From DAOUBA01 sp034432855 (GTDB taxonomy: Bacteria > Chloroflexota > Anaerolineae > B4-G1): a stretch of 11,643 nucleotides of DNA. The position numbers and the translations under genes were made by a program. A model generated the notes under the pieces. The model was not told the origin of the DNA. It made no database searches and was given only the letters and a program-made list of their open reading frames with translations. Numbering within the stretch: the stretch's first letter is position 1; every line of letters begins with the position of its first letter. Positions 1-6,642 of the stretch are shown piece after piece. The stretch spans positions 1 to 11,643 of the forward strand of contig DAOUBA010000185.1 in assembly GCA_034432855.1 (NCBI GenBank). Direction: 5' to 3'.

Positions 1-162
1 GTCGCCCCCTGAAAGAGCGTCTTGGTGACGACGTGGCGGTACGGCGGCGCGCAGGCGTTGGCTCAACTTCAGATAACGCGCAAACCGCCCCCACGGAATC
101 AGCAGGCCGTGCTGGGTGAGCTGGCCAATCGTCAATGGCCAGTCTTCAATTGTTAAAGTCAT
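1..162 (-). CDS. Partial gene, N-terminus of a probable IS4-like transposase
   Basis: Reading leftward from an ATG at 162 gives 54 codons that run off the window edge with no stop. The peptide starts MTLTIEDWPLTIGQLTQHG and continues through a segment reading IPWGRFARYLKLSQRLRAAV. A short leader followed by a 'GLxxPWGRFxRxLxLxxxLRxAV' segment resembles my recollection of transposase N-termini in Chloroflexota; that is a family impression, not a demonstrated homology, and no DDE residues are in view. A GAGAGGGGG purine tract lies about 8 bases before the ATG, and a promoter-like pair lies further upstream. In the last 40 bases the frame becomes poor in G/C at third codon positions, whereas the alternative frame (reading YRHVVTKTLFQGA) is rich in it. 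A frameshift near position 40 is therefore possible and the copy may be broken. Another DNA-binding or unknown protein cannot be excluded. Confidence 0.45.
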   Translation of the reverse strand, partial: MTLTIEDWPLTIGQLTQHGLLIPWGRFARYLKLSQRLRAAVPPRRHQDALSGGD

Positions 163-368
163 CTCCCGTTCCCCCTCTCAGTTGGATACAGGAATTATAC
201 GGGGATCGGGGGTGTTGCAAAAGTTGTCAAAATCGGAGTTTCAGGACGGTTCAGCGCCTGAGTGCGCAATCATTACGTGCATTCTACAGGAATTCAAACG
301 CGGGCGCAAGGCGAGATCGCCCACGTTGATCAACCGCCTACCCAGTGGCAAAACCCACCAGATGGACA
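163..368. other. Intergenic stretch between divergent genes
   Basis: About 270 bases separate the left-edge minus-strand gene from the solute-binding protein gene; this entry covers the part left of the second promoter. It holds the minus-strand promoter near 194-221 and a small GGCG/CGCC hairpin around 306-320. If the left gene is a transposase, one end of the element should lie here, but I could not pick out a convincing terminal inverted repeat or target-site duplication. Confidence 0.4.
194..221 (-). promoter_or_regulatory. Predicted promoter of the left-edge minus-strand gene
   Basis: On the minus strand a perfect TATAAT -10 box (199-194) lies 16 bases downstream of TTTGCA (221-216). 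Transcription would start near 187, giving a leader of about 25 bases before the ATG at 162. A perfect TTGACA also occurs at 230-225, but its 25-base spacing is too long to pair with this -10. Confidence 0.5.
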
Positions 369-397
369 TTGCATTTGGGGGATTGTTGCTCTATACT
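369..397 (+). promoter_or_regulatory. Predicted promoter of the solute-binding protein gene
   Basis: TTGCAT (369-374) and TATACT (392-397) are separated by 17 bases. The -10 matches the consensus at five of six positions, the -35 only at the TTG. Transcription would begin near 404, about 27 bases before the ATG at 431. A strong Shine-Dalgarno sequence (AGAGGAGGT) sits just before that ATG, which settles the start. Confidence 0.5.
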
Positions 398-430
398 ATA
401 GGTTGCAACGCCTTTTAAGAGGAGGTCAAT

Positions 431-1668
431 ATGACACGCAATTGCCCGCACACGAGCGTCGGACGTTGGCGATATGCGCTGATGGTGCTTCTCCTGCTAC
501 TCTTCCCTGTCGTTTCAGGCTGCACGGCGACTGCCACTCCTGCAGAACCGGTCACCATCCGCTTCGCCTATGGAATGGAGGACACGAGTTTCTATCAGCC
601 GCTGATCGAAGAATTTAGCGCGGCCCATCCCAATATCACTATCGAACTTACCGAGGCCGGCGACGATGAGGGGGCGGATGTGACTTTGTCACGCCCTTCG
701 AGTTGGATGATCTGATGGAAGAGGCCGCCATCTTGAGCCTGAGCCCATTCGTCCAGCAGGATGCATCGTTCAATCATGCCGATTTCTACCCCGGCACGCT
801 CGAGATCTGCTCCAGAGAAGGCAACCTGTGGGCCATTCCCGCCGGCCTGACGATGCTGGTGTTGTACTACAATCAGGACCTGTTCGACCAGTATGGCGTG
901 TCCTATCCCGAGCCTGGGTGGACGTGGGATGACTTTTTCGAGAAGGCCCTGGCGCTGCGCGATACCACCAATGGCGTCTTTGGCTATGCGCCTACCAGTG
1001 AATTCCTCGATCCCTTGCCTTTCATCTACCAGCACGGCGGCGGGCTGACAGATGACCTGCAAAACCCTACCCGTGCGACTTTCGACGATCCGCTGACCAT
1101 CGAAGCGATGGAGTGGTACGCCGCCCTGCTCCACGAGTACAACGTTATGCCTACGCAGAACCAGATGTTCGATTTGGGGAGTAGCGTCCAGGCCGGGGTA
1201 TATCTGAACCGAGTGGCGATGTGGAGCGACTGGCTGGCCTACCAGGGAGGGGCAGGGGGATTGGAATCACCGTGGCCGGGGGAGTGGAAGATGCGCTGGG
1301 GGATGGTGCCGCTGCCGCGCGACGCGCGGGCCGCTACACTGGTGATCGTCTTCGGATACGTGATCTCGTCGCAGACGGCCAACCCAGAGGCGAGTTGGCA
1401 ATGGATCGCCTTCCTCAGCAAGCAGGTGCGCTCGCCCTACGCAGTGACGCCGGCGCGCAAATCTCTGGCCGAATCCGAAGCCTACGAGCAAGTCGCAGGC
1501 CGGGCCGTTGCTACGATCGCGCGCGAATCTATGGAGAGCGCCATCCTGCTTTCGCCAACCATCACGCAGTATCTGTGGCCCTACGGGCAGGCCATCGAGG
1601 CGATCCGCAGCGGGAACTCGACTCCCCAGGAGGCGCTGACCCGCGCCCAACGGCAGACCGAGCAGTAG
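431..1668 (+). pseudogene. Frameshifted ABC transporter solute-binding lipoprotein (family 1, sugar-type)
   Basis: The product would bind a substrate outside the cell, probably a sugar or oligosaccharide, and hand it to an ABC permease. The first frame (431-715) begins with a basic n-region, a hydrophobic core and a lipobox ending VVSG-C31, then VTIRFAYGMEDTSFYQPLIE and AAHPNITIEL, the usual start of family-1 binding proteins. The second frame carries the rest: PFELDDLMEEAAILSLSPF, a LYYNQDLFDQYGV segment, PGWTWDDFFEKALAL, and FLSKQVRSPYAV near the end. The frames overlap and join naturally if one base is missing in the TTT at 685-687, giving ADVTFVTPFEL and a product of about 412 residues, normal for the family. 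The frame after the junction stays open for some 320 codons, so the break is recent or a sequencing error. No permease or ATPase gene is present, and the gene ends 19 bases from the convergent dehydrogenase. The substrate cannot be read from sequence. Confidence 0.8.
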
Positions 1669-1687
1669 AATCGCTGCGCCGCCGCGG

Positions 1688-3412
1688 TCAGAACGGCTCC
1701 GCCAACACTGCATCCCTGGCCTGCAGCGGCGCCGCGCCCATTGCCTGCAGCAACGCCACTTTGCTGCGCACCTGCGGCATCACTGTAGCGATGTAGAGGC
1801 GCGCGATCTCGCGCTTGCGCTCGCCCAGGCGCGCATCCCGCAGCGCCAGCCACGAGTTGAGCACCCCAAGCGCCACGTCGGCCAGGTCGCAGGCATAATA
1901 GTCTATCAGGTCGCGGTCTTGCTCTCTGAGATGGTCAATGCAGCGGTTCAGGAGCATGGTGGCTTCCTCGACCTGTTGCCTGAGCGGGGCGAGTTCCACG
2001 CCGTACTCTTGCGCGGCCCATTCGTTCAGCAGGTCGTCGAGCGCGTGGCCCAGCAGGCCGCCGGTGGCAGCGACGATCTGCAACTGGCTGGTGCCCTCGT
2101 AGATATTGGTCACGCGCACATCGCGGGCGAGGCGCTCAACGGCGAACTCGCGCATATATCCGGCGCCGCCGTGAATCTGCATGGCCTGGTAACAGACGCG
2201 GTTAGCCATCTCGGTGGCGTAGTATTTCGCCAGGGGGGTGAGCACGCCGGCCAGCCGGTCGGCGCGCTTGAGCCGCTCGCGGTCGGCGGGGTCGGGGTTG
2301 GGCGCGGCGCTCACCTTATGCTCATAAGCCTTTCTCAAATCCACCCAGCGCCCGGCCTCGTAGACGAAGGCGCGTGTAACCTCGATCTCGGCGCGCATCT
2401 CCAGCAGCATGCGGGCGACCGCCGGCAGTGCGTTGATCGGCTTGCCGAACTGGACGCGCTTGGCAGCATAGCGATGGGCCTCGCGATAGGCGGCCTCGGC
2501 GATCCCCAACGCCTGGGAGGCAACCGCAATACGCGCCCCGTTCATCATCGCCATCGCGTAGCGGATCAGTCCGAAGCGACGCTTGCCGAGCAAGCGCGCC
2601 GCAGTGTTGCAGAACTGGATCTCGCAGGTGGGCGATGCGTGCAGGCCGAGTTTGTTTTCGATGCGGCGGACACGCACGGTCTCGTCGGCCTCGACTTCGA
2701 ACAGCGAGAGGCCGCGCGCGTCGGTAGAATCCGGCTCGGAGCGCGCCAGCACCACCAGGATGTCGGCGCAGCCGTTGGTGATGAAACGCTTGACGCCGTT
2801 CAGCCGCCACACCCCCGCCGCTTCGTCATAGGTCGCGCGGGTCTGCACCGCGCCCAGATCACTGCCGGCGTCCGGCTCGGTAAGTACCATCGCGCCGGTC
2901 ACCTCGCCGCGCGCGAAACGCGGCAGGGTACGCGCCTTCATCTCCTCGTCGCCGAACTCGGCGATGGTGGCCGAGATCTCTTGCAGACCAAAGATCGTCA
3001 TCAGGCTGGCATCGGCGCGCGAGACGATCTCGACCATCATCTGGAAGATGGTTTCCGGGAGGTTCAGCCCGCCATATTCCCACGGCAGCATCGCGCCCAT
3101 CAGTTCGGCCTGGCGCAGCGCGTCGAGCGCGTCCTGAGTCGCAGCGGCATAGGTGACACACCCATCGGCATAGTGCACACCTTCTTCGTCAGCCTCGGCG
3201 GCGCGCGGGGCGATGCGCGTGGCGCAAATCTCGCCCAACAGGGTCAGCAGCAGACGATAGTTGTCCTTGGCATCGGCATAGTTGCGCGGCGCGGCGGGAT
3301 ACCGCTCGTGGTGACGGTAGCCATCTTCTAGGATCTCGACGCTCTCGCGCAAATCCAGTTTGTCCAGGTGAAATTGGAGGTCGAGATTGTCGGTGAAATA
3401 GTTCTCGCTCAT
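1688..3412 (-). CDS. Acyl-CoA dehydrogenase (long, about 574 residues)
   Basis: A FAD flavoenzyme that introduces the alpha-beta double bond into an acyl-CoA and passes electrons to EtfAB. After an N-terminal extension (about 1-50) come the helical N-domain and the middle beta-domain with MVLTEPDAGSDLGAVQTRA (175-193) and RLNGVKRFITNGCADI. The C-terminal helical domain has RVQFGKPINALPAVARMLLE, MQIHGGAGYMREFAVERLAR and NIYEGTSQLQ. E439 in YEGTSQ matches the catalytic base of medium- and short-chain enzymes. A tail of about 120 residues beyond that point makes it longer than the usual 380-residue enzyme and similar in size to the long acyl-CoA dehydrogenases that have an extra C-terminal domain. 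The ATG is preceded by GGAGAGG at good spacing. It is the last gene of the etfB-etfA-acd operon, 72 bases after etfA. Chain-length specificity cannot be read off. Confidence 0.93.
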   Translation of the reverse strand: MSENYFTDNLDLQFHLDKLDLRESVEILEDGYRHHERYPAAPRNYADAKDNYRLLLTLLGEICATRIAPRAAEADEEGVHYADGCVTYAAATQDALDALRQAELMGAMLPWEYGGLNLPETIFQMMVEIVSRADASLMTIFGLQEISATIAEFGDEEMKARTLPRFARGEVTGAMVLTEPDAGSDLGAVQTRATYDEAAGVWRLNGVKRFITNGCADILVVLARSEPDSTDARGLSLFEVEADETVRVRRIENKLGLHASPTCEIQFCNTAARLLGKRRFGLIRYAMAMMNGARIAVASQALGIAEAAYREAHRYAAKRVQFGKPINALPAVARMLLEMRAEIEVTRAFVYEAGRWVDLRKAYEHKVSAAPNPDPADRERLKRADRLAGVLTPLAKYYATEMANRVCYQAMQIHGGAGYMREFAVERLARDVRVTNIYEGTSQLQIVAATGGLLGHALDDLLNEWAAQEYGVELAPLRQQVEEATMLLNRCIDHLREQDRDLIDYYACDLADVALGVLNSWLALRDARLGERKREIARLYIATVMPQVRSKVALLQAMGAAPLQARDAVLAEPF

Positions 3413-3437
3413 TTACCTCTCCGTGGCGGCAAATCTA

Positions 3438-3483
3438 CGAATGTACGAAGCGCCGCTCGCCCATGCTTAGATTCGTAAATTCG
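3438..3483. repeat. Inverted repeat in the etfA-acd spacer
   Basis: Arms CGAATGTACGAA (3438-3449) and TTCGTAAATTCG (3472-3483) are complementary at 11 of 12 positions around a 22-base loop. On the minus strand the left arm is also a short direct repeat (TTCGTACA TTCGTAGA). It begins two bases after the etfA stop codon in the transcript and has no U-tract. It may be a processing or mRNA-stability hairpin, or a dispersed repeat. Confidence 0.65.
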
Positions 3484-3484
3484 C

Positions 3485-4501
3485 TCATTTGGCGCTCTCG
3501 CGGCAGGCGCGGATCATCATCGGGATGACCTCGTTCAGGTCGCCGACGATCTTGTAGTGCGCGATCTGGAAGATCGGCGCGTTGGGATCGCTGTTGATGG
3601 CGACGATGGTGCCGGACTGATCCATCCCTGCGCGGTGCTGCACGGCGCCAGAGATGCCGCAGGCGACGTACAGACGCGGACGCACCGTCATCCCGGTTTG
3701 CCCCACCTGATGCTCGTGTGAGACGAAACCGGCGTCCACCGCCGCGCGCGATGCGCCCACTTCGCCGCCCAACGCCTCGGCCAGTTCATAGATCAGCCGA
3801 AAGTTCTCCTTGCTGCCCACGCCCGCGCCGCCGGCGACGATGATCGAGGCGTTCTTGAGGTTACACGCGGGAGCGCGCGTCTCACGTTCGATGACCTGAA
3901 GAACCAGGTCCCCCGGATCGAAACGCGGCGAGAAGCGCTCCACCGTGCCCCGGCGCGTCACATCCGGCTCGCCCAGGCGCATCACCCCCTCGCGCACCGT
4001 CGCCATCTGCGGGCGCGTCTCGGGGTTGACGATAGTGGCGATGATGTTGCCACCAAAGGCCGGACGGATCTGGTAGAGCAGGTCCTTGTAGACGTGCCCT
4101 TTGTTCTCAAAGTCGCCGATCTGCAAACCGGTGCAATCGGCGGTGAGGCCGGCGCGCAGGGCGCTGGCGATGCGCGGGGCCAGGTCGCGCCCAACGGGCG
4201 TCGCGCCCAGTAAATAGATGTAGGGCTTGCGCTCGCGCGCCAGGTCAACGGCGACCCGCGCGTAGGGCAGCGTGCGGTACTGTGCCAGTTCCGCGTGTTC
4301 GGCCAGCAGCACGGTATCCGCCCCGTAGTGGATGGCCTCTTGGGCCAGAGCGGCGACCTCGTGGCCGATGAGCAGCGCGCACACGCGCCCATTCAAGCGG
4401 TCGGCCAACTCGCGCGCTTTGCACAGCAACTCCAGGCTGACCGGCGCGATACAACCGGCTTCTTGTTCGATGAAAACCCACACGTCTCGTCGGTCTGTCA
4501 T
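3485..4501 (-). CDS. etfA: Electron transfer flavoprotein alpha subunit
   Basis: The FAD-binding subunit of the EtfAB heterodimer, which takes electrons from acyl-CoA dehydrogenases in the cytoplasm. It has 338 residues, near the family norm. The N-terminal half is the Rossmann-like ETF domain (DVWVFIEQEAG at the start, then VCALLIGHEVAALAQEAIHYGAD). The C-terminal half is the FAD domain: SIIVAGGAGVGSKENFRLIY, LGGEVGASRAAVDAGFV, the HQVGQTGMTVRPRLYVACG stretch, then ISGAVQHRAGMDQSGTIVAI and NSDPNAPIFQIAHYKIVGDL. These are the standard flavin-contacting motifs. No extra ferredoxin-like domain is fused. It follows etfB by 90 bases and precedes the dehydrogenase by 72. Whether this ETF is a plain carrier or an electron-bifurcating type is not decided here. 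Confidence 0.95.
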   Translation of the reverse strand: MTDRRDVWVFIEQEAGCIAPVSLELLCKARELADRLNGRVCALLIGHEVAALAQEAIHYGADTVLLAEHAELAQYRTLPYARVAVDLARERKPYIYLLGATPVGRDLAPRIASALRAGLTADCTGLQIGDFENKGHVYKDLLYQIRPAFGGNIIATIVNPETRPQMATVREGVMRLGEPDVTRRGTVERFSPRFDPGDLVLQVIERETRAPACNLKNASIIVAGGAGVGSKENFRLIYELAEALGGEVGASRAAVDAGFVSHEHQVGQTGMTVRPRLYVACGISGAVQHRAGMDQSGTIVAINSDPNAPIFQIAHYKIVGDLNEVIPMMIRACRESAK

Positions 4502-4525
4502 ACTTTCTTATCTCCCCATCATAGG

Positions 4526-4589
4526 GATTGGTGATTGGTGATTGGTGATTAGGTGACAAGTCCCCAAATCCCAATCACTAATCACCAAT
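4526..4589. repeat. Heptanucleotide repeats forming an inverted repeat between etfB and etfA
   Basis: Three exact tandem copies of GATTGGT occupy 4526-4546, followed by a degenerate fourth. A second block at 4571-4589 is the reverse complement of 4527-4545 at 18 of 19 positions, leaving a 25-base loop. In the minus transcript the hairpin starts two bases after the etfB stop codon. There is no U-tract, so a partial terminator or RNase-stop hairpin is more likely than full termination. Confidence 0.75.
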
Positions 4590-4591
4590 AC

Positions 4592-5479
4592 CTACAAGAT
4601 GTAATCCCTCCTCAACTCCTGCACCAGCGCATTGATGCTATCCTGCGTGGCGGGAAATTCCTTCGGCTCCTGCGTGCCCAACACAACCGAGTCAATCTTG
4701 AGCACGCGGGTGGGTGAACCCGCCAGGCCCACCAGGTTCTCATCCGCGCCGATGTCGGCGGCCGTCCAGACGGTGATCCGCTGGTCGCGCGCGGCCAGGT
4801 ACGCATCCAGCGCCTCCTCCGTCCCGAATTCGGGCCACTTGGCGAGCAGGCCGGGATATTCGAGTGGAGTGGCAGCCAGTTTGCCGGCGAGCATCCGCCG
4901 CGCCGACGGCGGCCGGGGGACGTTCGCCGAGCCGGCCACGGTGAGCAAACACGGCAGGGAGCAGGTGACCGTCTCCCTGCCCATTGGAAAGGCGCGCCGC
5001 ACGGTGATCTCGCGCCCTTCCAGCGCGAGGATCGCTTCGGCGTAGGTGATCTGGGGGATGCCGAGTTTCTCAGCGGTCTGCGGGCCGACCTGGGCCGTGT
5101 CGCCATCAATCGCCTGCCGCCCGCAAAAGACGAGATCATAGTCGAGTTTTTCGACGGCGCACTTGAGCGTGTAAGAGGTCGCCAGGGTATCGGCTGCAGC
5201 GAATTTGCGGTCTGTGAGCAGGATGACGCGGTCGGCGCCGCGAAAGAGCGCGTCGCGCAGCACGTCTGCCGCGCGGGGCGGGCCCATCGTCAAGACGGTT
5301 ACCTGGCCGCCGTGCTGCTCTTTGACTTGCAGGGCCATCTCCAGCGCGTTGAGGTCTTCGGGGTTGAAGATGGCCGGCAACGCAGCGCGATTGACGGTGC
5401 CGTCTTCCTTCATCGCCTTGCCGGTGATGTTGGCGGTGTCGGGCACTTGTTTGACCAACACCACGCAGTGGTACGCCAT
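4592..5479 (-). CDS. etfB: Electron transfer flavoprotein beta subunit
   Basis: Partner of EtfA; in the family this subunit holds AMP or a second flavin and docks the dehydrogenase. The 295 residues start MAYHCVVLVKQVPDTANITG, then show FNPEDLNALEMALQVKEQHG, VTVLTMGPPRAADVLRDAL and RGADRVILLTDRKFAAADTL. The nucleotide-binding signature is FCGRQAIDGDTAQVGPQTAE, and a PMGRETVTCSLPCLLTV segment follows. I chose the ATG at 5479 because AGGAGG lies six bases upstream and the protein then begins at the conserved KQVPDT region. An in-frame start at 5545 would add 22 residues (starting MPRNFFPSLGFF) that are not typical. It is the first gene of the etfB-etfA-acd operon. Confidence 0.95.
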   Translation of the reverse strand: MAYHCVVLVKQVPDTANITGKAMKEDGTVNRAALPAIFNPEDLNALEMALQVKEQHGGQVTVLTMGPPRAADVLRDALFRGADRVILLTDRKFAAADTLATSYTLKCAVEKLDYDLVFCGRQAIDGDTAQVGPQTAEKLGIPQITYAEAILALEGREITVRRAFPMGRETVTCSLPCLLTVAGSANVPRPPSARRMLAGKLAATPLEYPGLLAKWPEFGTEEALDAYLAARDQRITVWTAADIGADENLVGLAGSPTRVLKIDSVVLGTQEPKEFPATQDSINALVQELRRDYIL

Positions 5480-5548
5480 AAGTGCCTCCTGGATGAATGT
5501 GTACGCAGTAAAAAACCCCAAAGAGGGAAAGAAGTTACGGGGCATAGA

Positions 5549-5566
5549 GCAGGCCTTCCGGCCCGC
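5549..5566 (-). promoter_or_regulatory. Hairpin in the etfB leader region
   Basis: On the minus strand GCGGGCC and GGCCTGC form a seven-pair stem (one G-U pair) closed by a GGAA tetraloop of the GNRA type, about 70 bases before the etfB start. It has no following U-tract. I could not find a convincing -35/-10 pair for etfB in the 226-base divergent spacer, so it is unclear whether the hairpin is transcribed. Confidence 0.35.
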
Positions 5567-5616
5567 TGACGCACCTATCGGCAGCCTGGAAATGCTGTCC
5601 CACGCGGAATTCGGTT

Positions 5617-5660
5617 TTGACTTGTGGGCGGGGTTGGGCTATACTGTGTCTGAGTAGCCC
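5617..5660 (+). promoter_or_regulatory. Strong predicted promoter with palindrome, driving the DUF3800 gene
   Basis: TTGACT (5617-5622) and TATACT (5640-5645) are separated by exactly 17 bases, each one base from consensus. Transcription would begin near 5652. A GGGCTA/TAGCCC inverted repeat (5636-5641 and 5655-5660) encloses most of the -10 box and the start point, the usual place for a repressor operator. The repressor is unknown. Confidence 0.65.
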
Positions 5661-5705
5661 CGCAGTGACGACTTCGGTTTGGGTAAGAATGATGCCGTGA
5701 GCGCC

Positions 5706-6347
5706 ATGCAAACAATCGTTCACGCCGGACTGGACGAGGCTGGCTCGCTATCTGCCTCGACGCCGTTGTTCACGATGGCCGTCGTCATCACGCCTCGCCC
5801 CCACATTGTGACCAATCTGATCAGCCGCGTTGCCCTACGATCCGGCAAGCGCCTGAAACGGGTTCGCAAACCTGCATCGGAACTCAAATGGCGTAACGCC
5901 AGCCAGCGTATCCGCTCAGGAGTGCTGACCAGAATAGCGCAGGCTGACCTGGACATCTTCACACTGACGGTTCGAAAACAGGGCCGTCGTATCGAAGACA
6001 CACCGGAGAACTATGCTATCCTGGCTTGCGAGTTACTCGGACTATGCTGGGGTCTATATCCCAACGTGGTGCTGTCGCTGGATTGCCACTTCACGTCGCC
6101 GGCCCAGGTGGCCACCGTGAACACTCTTATCTATCGCCGATGGCCCGCAGAAGGCGTGCTCTCGATTACACACATAGATAGCCAGCGCAGCCCACTGGTC
6201 CAACTCGCGGACTTTGTAGCCGGTAGCGTTTACAACTGGCACAAGGAGCAGGATACAACGTTTCAGTTGATTGAGTGGAAGATCAGGGCCGCGTTGATAG
6301 AGGACTGGCAGCATATCAAAGCCCGTTGGGTGCACGAGGGAAAATGA
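5706..6347 (+). CDS. DUF3800 family protein, predicted RNase H-like fold
   Basis: The 213-residue product matches the DUF3800 pattern, a family of unknown biochemical function predicted to have an RNase H-like fold. Near the N-terminus is LDEAGS (D10, E11), the family's D-E-x-G motif on the first strand, followed by a hydrophobic strand (PLFTMAVVIT). In the middle is SELKWRNAS, with E59, K61 and W62. A further acidic strand is NVVLSLDCHFT (D126). Near the C-terminus is THIDSQRSPLVQLADFVAGS, with D158, Q166 and D169. These acidic residues are where metal ligands would sit. The ATG at 5706 gives the usual short lead into the D-E-x-G motif; GTG at 5697 or TTG at 5679 in the same frame are possible, and no start has a strong Shine-Dalgarno sequence. 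The gene is alone on its strand with its own promoter. Relatives occur near mobile elements and defence genes, but its role here is unknown. Confidence 0.75.
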   Translation: MQTIVHAGLDEAGSLSASTPLFTMAVVITPRPHIVTNLISRVALRSGKRLKRVRKPASELKWRNASQRIRSGVLTRIAQADLDIFTLTVRKQGRRIEDTPENYAILACELLGLCWGLYPNVVLSLDCHFTSPAQVATVNTLIYRRWPAEGVLSITHIDSQRSPLVQLADFVAGSVYNWHKEQDTTFQLIEWKIRAALIEDWQHIKARWVHEGK

Positions 6348-6440
6348 AAACGGAACCCCCAGGTGAGCACGCTCCGGGTAACCCCGGGGAGGGTGGATCC
6401 ACCGCCTTCCTGCCCGACCTGGACTTACGTTCCGCTTCCA
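6341..6440 (-). ncRNA. Candidate structured small RNA (unidentified)
   Basis: Read leftward, a region of about 100 bases has two nested closing stems: CGGAAC with GTTCCG (6434-6429 with 6356-6351) and CCAGGT with ACCTGG (6422-6417 with 6364-6359). Inside are a hairpin around GGTGGATCCACC (6403-6392) and a second one closed by CTCC/GGAG (6391-6372). A T-rich tract (TTTTCATTTT, 6350-6341) follows the last stem, and a promoter-like pair lies just upstream. It lacks the conserved loop of SRP RNA, and I recognise no riboswitch or RNase P motif. Alternatives are a 3' structure of the DUF3800 mRNA on the other strand, or a small inverted-repeat element. Confidence 0.35.
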
Positions 6441-6446
6441 ATAAAC

Positions 6447-6475
6447 ATCTTACCACAAATTGCCTCGTCTGGCAA
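6447..6475 (-). promoter_or_regulatory. Possible promoter for the candidate small RNA
   Basis: TTGCCA (6475-6470) and TAAGAT (6452-6447) are 17 bases apart on the minus strand. The -10 matches consensus at only four of six positions. A start near 6440 would fall just before the outer stem of the candidate RNA. Confidence 0.35.
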
Positions 6476-6510
6476 GTGCCCGGCGCTCTGTCTTCCTGGC
6501 CTGACAAGTG

Positions 6511-6532
6511 AAAAAGCCAGGCAGCGCCTGAC
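6511..6532 (-). terminator. Rho-independent terminator of the minus-strand glycosidase-like gene
   Basis: On the minus strand GTCAGGC, a GCT loop and GCCTGGC form a seven-pair stem (one G-U pair) directly followed by TTTTT. It lies about 110 bases beyond the stop codon at 6643. The second arm can instead pair with GCCAGG just downstream (6500-6495), so two competing hairpins are possible. Confidence 0.7.
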
Positions 6533-6642
6533 CTTCCCACACCGGTCCTCACAGGCCATCCACCCCCAGAGACTGGATTGACCACATTCTACCACAGTCT
6601 GTCAATCCCCCAGCCCAGCCTGCAAACTCCACGACGAACAGG
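6533..6642. other. 3' untranslated stretch with an inverted repeat
   Basis: This stretch between the glycosidase-like stop codon and the terminator contains GGATTGAC (6573-6580) and its exact reverse complement GTCAATCC (6601-6608). They enclose a 20-base loop that itself holds sequence related to the flanks (AGACTG and CAGTCT nearby). No gene is visible. Together with the terminator and candidate RNA it fills the roughly 300-base gap between the DUF3800 and glycosidase-like genes. Confidence 0.5.

Noticed and set aside
595..1134. Minus-strand open frame of 179 codons
   Set aside because: It lies opposite the solute-binding protein gene, whose plus-strand frames carry clear family sequence on both sides of the frameshift.
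1919..3331. Plus-strand open frame of 470 codons
   Set aside because: It is the mirror of the acyl-CoA dehydrogenase gene, whose minus-strand product has all the family motifs; the plus translation shows none.
3438..4589. CRISPR-like repeats in the etf spacers
   Set aside because: Units are only 7-8 bases, directly abutting or inverted, with no regular spacers and no cas genes.
5480..5545. N-terminal extension of EtfB from a start at 5545
   Set aside because: The ATG at 5479 has a clear AGGAGG at correct spacing and gives the family's normal N-terminus; the extra 22 residues lack family resemblance.
6350..6440. SRP RNA
   Set aside because: The AGGTCGGGCAGGAAGG string on the minus strand recalls SRP domain IV, but the conserved tetraloop and asymmetric loop are missing and the motif is not at the tip of the fold.
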